A DNA stretch of 8,239 nucleotides from NORP309 sp964564165 (GCA_964564165.1 CAZLZZ010000142.1:1-8239), one strand, 5' to 3'. Counted from the stretch's first letter, positions 1 to 6,612 are shown. Notes: generated by a model not told the origin, from the sequence alone. Translations and numbers: made by a program.

Positions 1-803
1 AACCTTTATTAGATGCTTTTGCAAAATATGCCCCAGCGCCACAATCTCATGCCACAGAAACCAGGGTAGTTGAACCCACAGAAGAAGATTTCACTGGCTT
101 TGTATTTAAAATTCAGGCCAATATGGATCCAAAACACAGGGACAGAATTGCTTTTATGCGCATTTGCTCAGGTACATTCACCCAAGGCATGAAACTAAAA
201 CAAGTAAGAACAGGAAAAGAGCTAAAAATCCCAAGTGCCTTAACTTTCCTAGCAGAGCAACGAGAACATTTAGAATATGCCTATACTGGCGACATTATTG
301 GAATACACAATCATGGAACCATTAGTATCGGAGATACCTTTACGACTGGAGAAGACCTGAAATTTACCGGCATCCCAAGCTTTGCACCCGAATTATTTAA
401 ACGTGCACAACTTAAAGATCCTTTAAAACTCAAAGCCTTACAAAAAGGACTTGCACAATTATCTGAAGAAGGCGCCACACAATTTTTTAAACCACATATG
501 TCCAATGACTTAATCTTAGGCGCGATCGGAATATTACAATTTGAAGTAGTGGCTTACAGATTGTTACGCGAATACAATGTTGAAGCAATTTTTGAAAATA
601 TTAATGTAGCAACCGCCAGATGGGTCAGTGCAAAAAGCGAAAAGGAATTAATGGCTTTTAAAAACAAAGCAGTACATAATCTAGCTCAAGATGCCAATGG
701 CCAATTGGTTTATATTGCACCTACCTACGTTAATCTACAATTGACCCAAGAACGTTTTCCTGAAATACAATTCCATAAAACTACGGATGGTTTGAATAAC
801 TAA
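1..803 (+). CDS. prfC: Peptide chain release factor 3 (RF3), C-terminal part
   Basis: RF3 is the translational GTPase that ejects RF1/RF2 from the ribosome after peptide release. The reading frame is open from position 3, so the gene starts upstream of the window and about 266 C-terminal residues are present (the family is about 530 aa). The GTP-binding G motifs are outside. What remains is the end of the G domain followed by domains II and III. Hallmark stretches are GFVFKIQANMDPKHRDR, QVRTGKE, GDIIGIHNHGTI, FTGIPSFAPELF, QLSEEGA and YNVEAIFENINVATARW, all close to E. coli RF3 as remembered. An internal ATG at 123 lies inside the conserved NMDPKHRDR segment and is not a start. The gene ends in TAA and converges on ihfB across 100 bp with no convincing terminator. 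Identification is very secure. Confidence 0.97.
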   Translation, partial: PLLDAFAKYAPAPQSHATETRVVEPTEEDFTGFVFKIQANMDPKHRDRIAFMRICSGTFTQGMKLKQVRTGKELKIPSALTFLAEQREHLEYAYTGDIIGIHNHGTISIGDTFTTGEDLKFTGIPSFAPELFKRAQLKDPLKLKALQKGLAQLSEEGATQFFKPHMSNDLILGAIGILQFEVVAYRLLREYNVEAIFENINVATARWVSAKSEKELMAFKNKAVHNLAQDANGQLVYIAPTYVNLQLTQERFPEIQFHKTTDGLNN

Positions 804-903
804 AAAACATAAAAACAGTCAATTAGTTACAATTGGCAATAAAACAAATGATTTTTCCGACATTCAAGGTCAATACATGGAATTTCTAAAAAACCAGAGG
901 TAT

Positions 904-1215
904 TTATACTTTATGTTTAATTGAAGCCATAACCCTTTCTTTTAGGTCTTTTCCTGGCTTGAAGTGAGGGGCGTATTTAACGCCAAGTGCGACAGATTTA
1001 CCTGTCTTGGGGTTGCGCCCTATCCTAGGCTTTCTTTCTCTTAATGTAAAGCTTCCAAAACCACGAATTTCTATTCGCTCACCTGCAGCAATTGACGAAC
1101 TCATTTTATTAATTAATTCCTTAACAGACAGAGAAATGTCTGATTTCAGAAGTCCTGAATCGGAAAATTTTGCGCAGAGAATATTTATTAACTCAGATCT
1201 TGTTATACTTTTCAT
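904..1215 (-). CDS. ihfB: Integration host factor beta subunit (IHF/HU family)
   Basis: This is a DNA-bending nucleoid protein that pairs with IHF-alpha to make sharp bends used in transcription, replication and recombination. The 103-residue product has the typical IHF/HU layout: an N-terminal helical dimerisation part (1-45), then GERIEIRGFGSFTLRERKPR and GRNPKTGKSV (67-75) with the conserved intercalating proline at about residue 69, then HFKPGKDLKERV. Its position just after rpsA is the classical place of ihfB and argues for the beta rather than alpha subunit. I chose the ATG at 1215 (MKSITRSEL); the 13 further upstream residues are hydrophobic, unlike the family, and lie in the promoter/terminator region. 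No Shine-Dalgarno sequence is visible before this ATG. A strong terminator separates it from rpsA, so it probably has its own promoter. Confidence 0.93.
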   Translation of the reverse strand: MKSITRSELINILCAKFSDSGLLKSDISLSVKELINKMSSSIAAGERIEIRGFGSFTLRERKPRIGRNPKTGKSVALGVKYAPHFKPGKDLKERVMASIKHKV

Positions 1216-1222
1216 CGCTATT

Positions 1223-1228
1223 ATTATA
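1223..1228 (-). promoter_or_regulatory. Perfect -10 box just before ihfB
   Basis: On the minus strand TATAAT ends 7 nt before the ihfB ATG. If used, transcription would begin about one base before the start codon, giving an essentially leaderless mRNA, which would fit the lack of a Shine-Dalgarno sequence. No good -35 box is seen at 16-18 nt upstream; that stretch is the T-tract of the rpsA terminator. The local sequence is very AT-rich, so a chance match is possible. Confidence 0.35.
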
Positions 1229-1239
1229 ATGAATATTAC

Positions 1240-1276
1240 AAAAAATAAAAGCACCCAACCGAAATTAGGTGCTTTT
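1240..1276 (-). terminator. Intrinsic terminator of rpsA
   Basis: On the minus strand a stem with GCACC/GGTGC core, extended by four A-T pairs (arms 1268-1276 and 1247-1255), closes a 12-nt loop. It is followed by an almost pure T-tract (TTTTATTTTTT, 1250 down to 1240). It lies 48 nt after the rpsA stop codon and 25 nt before the ihfB ATG, so it should insulate ihfB from rpsA transcription. The A-run on the other side gives it a T-run on the plus strand too, so it could act in both directions. Confidence 0.82.
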
Positions 1277-1323
1277 TTATTTCAAATTCAACAACTTGAA
1301 TAAGTTTTAGCAAAAAATTGGAA

Positions 1324-2988
1324 TTACTTGTCCATTTTTTCTTTCAATAAATCTCCAAGACTGGTTGTTCCAGTACTTGCATCTTTATAATCTTTAAGAA
1401 CTTTATTCATTTCGTCAAACTCTTTGGCTTTGATAGAAAGCGTTAACATTTTACTGCGTCTGTCCATTCCGACAAATTTAGCTTCAACTTCATCGCCTTC
1501 TTTGTATACAGCAGTAACATCATCGGTTCTTTCTTTTGCAATGTCTTGCGCTCTGATCTGGCCCAATACGCCTTCTTCAAGTTCAACCACTGCAAATTTC
1601 TCAGAAACTTCTTTAACAATACCTTTAACGATACTGCCTTTAGGATGTGCTACTACATAAGAACCAAACGGATCTTGCTCAAGTTGTTTGATACCTAATG
1701 AAATACGCTCACGTTCAGAATCAACAACCAACAGTTGAGCTTCAACCGTATCGCCTTTCTTGTATTTACGAATAGCCACATCATCTGCTTCATTCCAAGA
1801 AATATCAGACAAGTGAACCAAACCATCAATACCACCATCTAGTCCGATAAAGATACCGAAATCAGTGATTGATTTAATGCTGCCCGTTACAATATCGCCT
1901 TTTTCATGTGATCCAGCAAAAGCATCCCAAGGATTAGGTTTACACTGTTTCATACCCAATGAAATACGGCGTTTCTCTTCTTCAATGTCAAGAATAGCCA
2001 CTTCAACTTCATCACCCGGTTGTACCACTTTAGCTGGATTAATGTTTTTGTTAGTCCAATCAATTTCAGAAACATGAACCAAACCTTCGATTCCTTCTTC
2101 AATTTCAACAAAACAACCATAATCAGTGATGTTAGTCACACGACCAAAGATTCTAGAACCAACAGGTTGTCTGCGAGCAATGTCTTTCCATGGATCTTCG
2201 CCCAATTGTTTAAGACCTAATGATACACGTGTTTTCTCTTTGTCGAATTTAAGTACACGAACTTCAAGTTCTTGTCCAATTTCAACCACTTCTGATGGAT
2301 GATTGAATCGCTTCCAACTCATATCAGTGATATGTAGCAAACCATCAATTCCACCTAAGTCTAAGAAAGCACCGTAATCAGTTAGATTTTTAACGATACC
2401 TTTAATGATAGCGCCATCAACCAATGTTTCTAGTAACTTATCGCGATCTTCAGAGTACTCAGATTCAACAACTGCACGACGCGAAACAACCACGTTGTTG
2501 CGACGCTTGTCTAATTTGATGACTTTAAATTCTAAATCTTTTCCTTCAAGATAACCAGGGTCTCGTACTGGACGTACATCAACCAAAGAACCCGGCAAGA
2601 AAGCTCTTACAGAATTCATGTCAACAGTGAAACCACCACGTACTTTACCCGTAATTTTACCCATAACAATTTCTTCATTGTCATGTGCAACTTGTAATTG
2701 TTCCCAAACTAACATGCGTTTGGCTTTTTCGCGAGACAATATAGTCTGGCCGTAACCATTCTCATATTTCTCTAATGCTACTTCAACTTCATCGCCTAGT
2801 TCTAATTCTAGTTCACCCGATTCGTTTTTAAATTCGTCAAGTGAAATAACACCTTCAGATTTAAGACCAGCATCAACAATAGCAAAGCCATTCTCGATAT
2901 CAAGTACAATACCTTTGATGATAGTTCCTGGGATTAGTTTCTTGGCAGATAAATCTAGCTCAAGTAGCTGTTCAAAATTTTCGCTCAT
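1324..2988 (-). CDS. rpsA: 30S ribosomal protein S1
   Basis: S1 binds mRNA near the ribosome platform and helps load messages with weak Shine-Dalgarno sequences. The 554-residue product has the full set of six S1 (OB-fold) domains at about 19-86, 103-170, 190-259, 276-346, 363-433 and 450-520. The later domains show the repeated pattern ITDYG(A/C)F(V/L)...GL(V/L)H(V/I)S...W and end in RISLG(M/I)KQ. Domains 1 and 2 are the divergent ribosome-binding type. Length agrees with the E. coli protein (557 aa). I chose ATG 2988 (MSENFEQLLE), which aligns with other S1 N-termini; an in-frame GTG at 3009 would add only MFNEHIY. A GAG lies 9-10 nt upstream and no strong Shine-Dalgarno is present, as is usual for autoregulated rpsA. 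The gene is followed by a strong terminator and preceded by a MITE-like palindrome. Confidence 0.97.
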   Translation of the reverse strand: MSENFEQLLELDLSAKKLIPGTIIKGIVLDIENGFAIVDAGLKSEGVISLDEFKNESGELELELGDEVEVALEKYENGYGQTILSREKAKRMLVWEQLQVAHDNEEIVMGKITGKVRGGFTVDMNSVRAFLPGSLVDVRPVRDPGYLEGKDLEFKVIKLDKRRNNVVVSRRAVVESEYSEDRDKLLETLVDGAIIKGIVKNLTDYGAFLDLGGIDGLLHITDMSWKRFNHPSEVVEIGQELEVRVLKFDKEKTRVSLGLKQLGEDPWKDIARRQPVGSRIFGRVTNITDYGCFVEIEEGIEGLVHVSEIDWTNKNINPAKVVQPGDEVEVAILDIEEEKRRISLGMKQCKPNPWDAFAGSHEKGDIVTGSIKSITDFGIFIGLDGGIDGLVHLSDISWNEADDVAIRKYKKGDTVEAQLLVVDSERERISLGIKQLEQDPFGSYVVAHPKGSIVKGIVKEVSEKFAVVELEEGVLGQIRAQDIAKERTDDVTAVYKEGDEVEAKFVGMDRRSKMLTLSIKAKEFDEMNKVLKDYKDASTGTTSLGDLLKEKMDK

Positions 2989-3006
2989 ATAAATATGCTC
3001 ATTAAA

Positions 3007-3053
3007 CACAAAGGATTGTGCTCAAAATGTTTCTGTATCAATTAGGTTGATAC
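3007..3053 (-). promoter_or_regulatory. Structured rpsA leader (two small hairpins)
   Basis: Between the palindromic element and the rpsA ATG the minus strand can form two perfect small hairpins: GTATCAA-cctaa-TTGATAC (3053-3035) and CACAA-tcct-TTGTG (3020-3007). In E. coli the rpsA leader is a chain of hairpins that gives efficient initiation without a Shine-Dalgarno and is the target of S1 autorepression. The structure here is compatible with that, but the E. coli GGA loop motifs are not obvious and the stems are short and AT-rich, so function is inferred. Confidence 0.35.
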
Positions 3054-3069
3054 TCGTTTAAATAAAAGA

Positions 3070-3252
3070 TTGTTGAACTGAGGTATATTCATAACTAAAA
3101 ACGGTGGGATGTAGCCCACATTGGCTATCTTTTCCTATAAAAACCAACCTGTAGAACAACTATTGGTTCAATTTTTATAGAAAAACCTAGCTCAATGTGC
3201 ATCTCCACCCCATCCGTCCTTAGTTATGAATATACCTCAACTATTTCAACAA
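3070..3252 (-). terminator. Terminator-like hairpin of cmk, split by an insertion
   Basis: The arms TTGTTGAA (3070-3077) and TTCAACAA (3245-3252) flank the palindromic element 3080-3238. Deleting the element and one copy of its AACT duplication joins them into an 8-bp stem with a 4-nt loop. On the minus strand this is followed by the T-rich run TCTTTTATTT (3069-3060), the pattern of an intrinsic terminator about 25 nt behind cmk. The stem has only two G-C pairs, so it would be weak. Today the arms can still pair at the base of the much larger element hairpin. Confidence 0.4.
3080..3238. mobile_element. MITE-like palindrome between cmk and rpsA
   Basis: A 159-bp non-coding element has perfect 19-bp terminal inverted repeats GAGGTATATTCATAACTAA (3080-3098 and 3220-3238). 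The arms stay recognisably complementary almost to the centre: ACGG.TGGG, CACATTG, GCTA, CTATAAAAA and CCAA all recur inverted, around a loop near 3150-3160. AACT occurs directly on both sides (3076-3079 and 3239-3242), consistent with a 4-bp target duplication. No transposase or ORF is inside, so it would be a non-autonomous element. The family of the mobilising transposase is not recognised. It lies inside the hisC-aroA-cmk-rpsA block and, if read through, would form a very long hairpin ahead of the rpsA leader. Confidence 0.75.
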
Positions 3253-3277
3253 CCACATAAAAATTTTCCAAAAAAGA

Positions 3278-3976
3278 CTATCGGTCTAAATTCGCTTTTA
3301 TGCCAGCTTTGTCGATAATATCAATACAAAATTGAAAGACTTCATCTATGCTTAAATCACTGGTATCAATGATAATCGCATCATCTGCTGGTACAAGCGG
3401 GGACACCTTTCTATTGCTGTCTCGCGCGTCTCTGGCACCGATCTCTTTTTCAAGAGCGCGCATACTAGCATCAACACCCTTGTTTTTCAACTGTTTGTGC
3501 CGTCTTTTCGCCCTTTCTTGCCCACTTGCGGTTAAATAGAACTTTATCTGCGCATCTGTAAAAACCACCGTCCCCATGTCCCGACCATCCGCAACTAAAC
3601 CTGGGGCTTGTCGAAATTGAATTTGGCGCTGCAACAATGCCGCCCTAACCTCTGGAATTGAAGCAATAATTGAGGCTATACTGCCACAGGATTCAGTTCT
3701 TAATTCTTGATTAACACTCTGTCCATCCAGATAAACCAAAGTAGGTTCACCAATCACAGATTCAAAGTTCAAATCAAGATTTTCTGCCAATTCAACCAAC
3801 TTTATAACATCAGAAATCTCAGAATCTGTTTTCAATACTTTTAGAGCCAAAGAACGATAAATGGCACCGCTGTCCAACAAATGCCAACCCAAATAATTGG
3901 ACAATAAAGAAGCCGTTGTGCCTTTTCCTACTCCTGATGGTCCGTCAACAGTAATCACTGGAACAGTTGCAGTCAT
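3278..3976 (-). CDS. cmk: Cytidylate kinase (CMP/dCMP kinase)
   Basis: The enzyme phosphorylates CMP and dCMP with ATP in the cytoplasm, feeding CTP/dCTP synthesis and pyrimidine salvage. The 232-residue protein shows the P-loop GPSGVGKGT (12-20), the LLDSGAIYR segment (33-41) of the NMP-binding part, GRDMGTVVF (131-139) and the arginine-rich RDARDSNR motif (182-189) in the lid/CMP-binding region. Length is normal (E. coli 227). The ATG overlaps the aroA stop as ATGA (4 nt), so translation is probably coupled to aroA; only a weak AGGG lies about 12 nt upstream. It ends in TAG and is followed by the gap holding the palindromic element and rpsA. The aroA-cmk-rpsA order is classical for gammaproteobacteria. 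Confidence 0.96.
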   Translation of the reverse strand: MTATVPVITVDGPSGVGKGTTASLLSNYLGWHLLDSGAIYRSLALKVLKTDSEISDVIKLVELAENLDLNFESVIGEPTLVYLDGQSVNQELRTESCGSIASIIASIPEVRAALLQRQIQFRQAPGLVADGRDMGTVVFTDAQIKFYLTASGQERAKRRHKQLKNKGVDASMRALEKEIGARDARDSNRKVSPLVPADDAIIIDTSDLSIDEVFQFCIDIIDKAGIKANLDR

Positions 3977-5319
3977 GTTATATTAAGCCCTAAATTACTG
4001 CAAATAGATAAAAAATTGGGAAATGAGGTCATGATGTTTTCACAATTATCAACTTCAATCGAACCACTTGCAAACTGGCCAGCTATTAAAAAACTCATGG
4101 CAATGCGGTGATCATCTTCAGCATCTACTTTGCCGCCTTTTAATTTTGAACCACCTTTAATAACAATACCATCTTCCAATTCATAACAATCAACCCCTAA
4201 TATTCTCATACCATCATACATCGCAGTAATTCTGTCGCTTTCTTTTTTGCGCAACTCCATCGCATTGGTTAAACGTGTTTCACCTTTGGCCAAAGCTGCA
4301 GCAATAAATAGAATCGGGAATTCATCTATGGCTGATGCTATATATTCATGCGGTATTTCTATGCCATGTAGGTCGCTGGATTTTACCACAACATCGGCGA
4401 TTTTTTCGCCCGCTGTGGTTGTTTCATTTACAAAAGAAATATCTGCACCCATAAGTTGCAAAATACTAATCACACCGGTACGACTGGGATTTACGCATAA
4501 ATTTTTAAAAGTTATTTGCGAATTGGGCAATAAACATACCAATACCATAAAGAATGCCGAGGATGAAATATCTGCAGGCACTGTAATATCAATGGCTTTT
4601 AACGATTGCCCACCTTGCATGGTTACTTTTAAATTATTGGAGGTTAATTTTACACCAAATCCACGCAACATGTTTTCCGTGTGATCACGAGATAATTTAG
4701 GCTCAGTCAACGACACCTCGCCATTGCTGTATAATCCTGCCAATAACACACATGACTTTACTTGGGCGCTGGCAATAGGAGAATCATAATCAATGGGAGC
4801 TAGATTCTCAACTGCGCTGAATTTTAGTGGTGCAGTACCATTTTTTGTGGCCACCACTTTAGCGCCCATCATCTCCAAAGGCTTAGTAATTCTAGTCATG
4901 GGACGAGAATTTAAAGAGGCATCACCAAAAACCGTGGAATCAAAATTTTGCGCAGCTAACACACCAGCCAACAAACGCATACCTGTACCTGAATTCCCAC
5001 AATCAATTTGCCCACCTTTCGGTGCTTTTAAGCCCTGTTTGCCGACACCATGAATCACATATTTATTGCCTTTATTGTCTTTAGTGTCTTTATTTTCAAT
5101 TTTATTTTCTATTTTAACGCCCATAGACTGCATGGCTTTCACGGTTGCCAGGCAATCGCCTGACTCCAAAAAACCTGACACTGTTGTGGTTCCATCAGCA
5201 ATACTGCCCAAAATCATGGAACGATGAGAAATAGATTTGTCACCAGGAACCCTAACCGATTGAGTAACAGACAAGCCATCTACATGTGTTGATGTTAATT
5301 TGTTTTTAATTTGAGCCAC
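3973..5319 (-). CDS. aroA: 3-phosphoshikimate 1-carboxyvinyltransferase (EPSP synthase), class II-like
   Basis: The enzyme joins phosphoenolpyruvate to shikimate-3-phosphate, the sixth step of the shikimate pathway to chorismate. Motifs in the 448-residue product: GDKSISHR (26-33), GNSGTGMR (108-115), RPMTR (139-143), SAQVK (184-188), RDHTE (211-215), DEFP (332-335), RKKESDR (357-363) and DDHR (402-405). DKSISHR, SAQVKS and RDHTE are typical of class II EPSP synthases (Bacillus, CP4, the TyrA-AroA fusions of pseudomonads) rather than the E. coli type. Residue 111, equivalent by motif to CP4 Ala100, is Gly. The start is GTG at 5319, overlapping hisC by 14 nt, with GGAAGAAG closely upstream as ribosome binding site. 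There is no TyrA domain in front, unlike the fusion found in related gene orders. A lysine/asparagine-rich insert at about 71-86 is unusual (see repeat). Confidence 0.96.
   Translation of the reverse strand: MAQIKNKLTSTHVDGLSVTQSVRVPGDKSISHRSMILGSIADGTTTVSGFLESGDCLATVKAMQSMGVKIENKIENKDTKDNKGNKYVIHGVGKQGLKAPKGGQIDCGNSGTGMRLLAGVLAAQNFDSTVFGDASLNSRPMTRITKPLEMMGAKVVATKNGTAPLKFSAVENLAPIDYDSPIASAQVKSCVLLAGLYSNGEVSLTEPKLSRDHTENMLRGFGVKLTSNNLKVTMQGGQSLKAIDITVPADISSSAFFMVLVCLLPNSQITFKNLCVNPSRTGVISILQLMGADISFVNETTTAGEKIADVVVKSSDLHGIEIPHEYIASAIDEFPILFIAAALAKGETRLTNAMELRKKESDRITAMYDGMRILGVDCYELEDGIVIKGGSKLKGGKVDAEDDHRIAMSFLIAGQFASGSIEVDNCENIMTSFPNFLSICSNLGLNIT
5062..5109 (-). repeat. In-frame 9-bp tandem repeat inside aroA
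   Basis: Four contiguous degenerate 9-bp units read on the plus strand TTTATTGCC, TTTATTGTC, TTTAGTGTC and TTTATTTTC (5062-5097); after a 3-nt step a fifth unit TTTATTTTC follows at 5101-5109. In the protein they give a run of X-(N/T)-K triplets: ENK, I, ENK, DTK, DNK, GNK. Because the unit length is a multiple of three, gain or loss of copies keeps the frame. The insert falls in a surface-loop position between conserved blocks. Confidence 0.65.
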
Positions 5320-6427
5320 AAACTTCTTCCATTGCTTTGTCCAATCGTTTCATTTGTTCCTGTGTACCAATGGTAATGCGCAGGCATTCATTTAACCCAT
5401 AGTTTGCAACAGGCCGCGTAATGATTCCACGCTTAAGCAACTCCATATAAATAGGCGCAGCATCTTGTTGAAAATCAATCAGCAAAAAATTACCTTTAGA
5501 TGGGACAAATCTTATATCTAAATTATTACAGGTTTGTGCCAGTATTTTTAAACCCTGAGCATTTTCAATCAAAGATTTTTGTAAAAACTCTTTGTCATCA
5601 ATGGCATGTTCAGCAGCCACCAACGCCAGAGAATTAACATTAAAAGGTTGTCGTATCCTATTGAGCACATTCGCAATACTTGGATTGCTTAACGCATAGC
5701 CTACTCTCAAACCAGCCAAACCATAAGCCTTAGAGAATGTACGGGTGACAACAAGATTAGAAAACTCTTTTAACCACTTACTGGCATCAACTTGTTCATC
5801 TTCACTTGAATATTCTAAATAAGCTTCATCTACAATGACAATGACATTTTCAGGGATTTTACTAATAAATCTTTTCAGTTCTTTTTCAGACAAATGATTG
5901 CCCGTAGGATTGTTTGGATTGGCCACAAAAACCAACCGTGTCTCATCATCAATCGCAGCTAACATCGCATCCAAATCATGCCCAAGTGGGGAGTCGGTTT
6001 CCCAACTCATCGCAGGAATCTGTTTATGCACCGCGCCAACTGCTTGAATCGCAATCGGATAAACGGCAAAAGAATACTGCGAATATACTGCATTTAACTC
6101 AGGTGTTAAAAATGCTTCGGCCAACAATACCAACACATCATTCGAACCATTGCCCAAAGTAATGCACTCCATATCCACATCGTGCTTAGAGGCCAATGCT
6201 TTTTTCAACGCAAAACCATTGCCATCGGGATACAATTCAATCTCACCTAAAACTTCTCGCATGGCTTGCATTGCCAACGGGCTAGAACCCAATGGGTTTT
6301 CATTTGATGCCAATTTAATAATATTAGAAATCCCCATCTCTCGTTCCAGTTCCGAAATAGGCTTTCCTGGAATATAAGGATTGAGCTTTTGCACACCTTT
6401 TGCGGCTAAATTTTGATAATTAATCAT
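5306..6427 (-). CDS. hisC: Histidinol-phosphate / aromatic aminotransferase
   Basis: This is a PLP-dependent class I/II aminotransferase that converts imidazole-acetol phosphate to histidinol phosphate. Copies in this operon position (often called hisC2) may also transaminate aromatic keto acids such as phenylpyruvate or prephenate. The 373-residue protein has SNENP (41-45), the glycine-rich LGNGSNDVL (91-99), ANPNNPTG (169-176), VDEAY with the PLP-ring aspartate (D200), TRTFSKAYGLAGLR with the Schiff-base lysine K233, and the C-terminal substrate-carboxylate arginine in LRITIG (R350). Start ATG 6427 (MINYQNLAAKGVQKLNPYIPGKP) is the family N-terminus, though no strong Shine-Dalgarno precedes it. 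It heads the hisC-aroA-cmk run and overlaps aroA by 14 nt. No other his gene is in the window, so the hisC versus hisC2 role is unresolved. Confidence 0.93.
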   Translation of the reverse strand: MINYQNLAAKGVQKLNPYIPGKPISELEREMGISNIIKLASNENPLGSSPLAMQAMREVLGEIELYPDGNGFALKKALASKHDVDMECITLGNGSNDVLVLLAEAFLTPELNAVYSQYSFAVYPIAIQAVGAVHKQIPAMSWETDSPLGHDLDAMLAAIDDETRLVFVANPNNPTGNHLSEKELKRFISKIPENVIVIVDEAYLEYSSEDEQVDASKWLKEFSNLVVTRTFSKAYGLAGLRVGYALSNPSIANVLNRIRQPFNVNSLALVAAEHAIDDKEFLQKSLIENAQGLKILAQTCNNLDIRFVPSKGNFLLIDFQQDAAPIYMELLKRGIITRPVANYGLNECLRITIGTQEQMKRLDKAMEEVCGSN

Positions 6428-6457
6428 GCTGAAACTTATTTCATATTAAAGAACAAC

Positions 6458-6486
6458 ATTTTGGCTTTATTTAACTTATAAATCAA
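6458..6486 (-). promoter_or_regulatory. Possible hisC promoter
   Basis: On the minus strand TTGATT (6486-6481) and CAAAAT (6463-6458) are 17 nt apart and would start transcription about 25 nt before the hisC ATG. Each box matches the sigma-70 consensus at four of six positions. The -35 box lies in one copy of the direct repeat flanking the 6487-6584 element, so the element forms the immediate upstream boundary. A weak call in AT-rich DNA. Confidence 0.25.
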
Positions 6487-6584
6487 GCTTTGCTAGGAGC
6501 TTGTCCGAGAATAAGGAACCGTAGCGAGAGAAAGCTGGTTTGAGACAGGCTTTCTATTCTCGGACAAACTCCTTATTGAAAGCC
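6487..6584. mobile_element. Small palindromic (REP/MITE-like) element upstream of hisC
   Basis: The strongest part is a 19-bp inverted repeat with one mismatch, AGGAGCTTGTCCGAGAATA (6495-6513) against its complement at 6555-6573. Outside it the complementarity continues imperfectly as GCTTT (6487-6491) and AAAGC (6579-6583). Between the arms is a second hairpin, AGAAAGC/GCTTTCT (6529-6535, 6549-6555). The 9-mer ATAAATCAA occurs directly at 6478-6486 and 6585-6593, exactly at the outer ends, which would fit a 9-bp target duplication and a 98-bp element. GGAG at both inner termini and an internal GTAG (6521-6524) recall the tetranucleotides of RAYT-mobilised REP sequences, an alternative origin. 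There is no coding capacity. It sits between the divergent hisC and TPR-like genes. Confidence 0.65.
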
Positions 6585-6612
6585 ATAAATCAAAATTGAT
6601 TGTTATAACTCC

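Noticed and set aside
123..803. prfC starting at the internal ATG at 123 as a complete short gene
   Set aside because: The same frame is open to the window edge and encodes conserved RF3 sequence upstream (FTGFVFKIQAN), so this is an internal methionine of a truncated-by-window gene.
817..836. Hairpin CAATT-agttac-AATTG between prfC and ihfB as a terminator
   Set aside because: Only five pairs, almost all A-T, and no T-tract directly after it on the prfC strand. The T-rich stretch on the other strand is interrupted. Not enough to call.
1007..1303. Open frame on the plus strand across ihfB and the rpsA terminator
   Set aside because: It reads through a strong terminator structure and opposite conserved IHF codons; no homology visible.
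3022..3060. Riboswitch or ribosomal protein operator before rpsA
   Set aside because: Only two short hairpins; no recognised aptamer pattern and no GGA loops as in the E. coli rpsA leader. Kept only as a weak structured-leader feature.
4247..4684. Long open frame on the plus strand opposite aroA
   Set aside because: It lies wholly antisense to a gene with clear family motifs, has no ribosome binding site of note and gives a sequence without recognisable features. A shadow of aroA codon use.
6588..6601. Palindrome AATCAAAATTGATT as an operator
   Set aside because: A short, AT-rich palindrome expected by chance in this composition; no second copy near the promoter and no regulator in the window to link it to.
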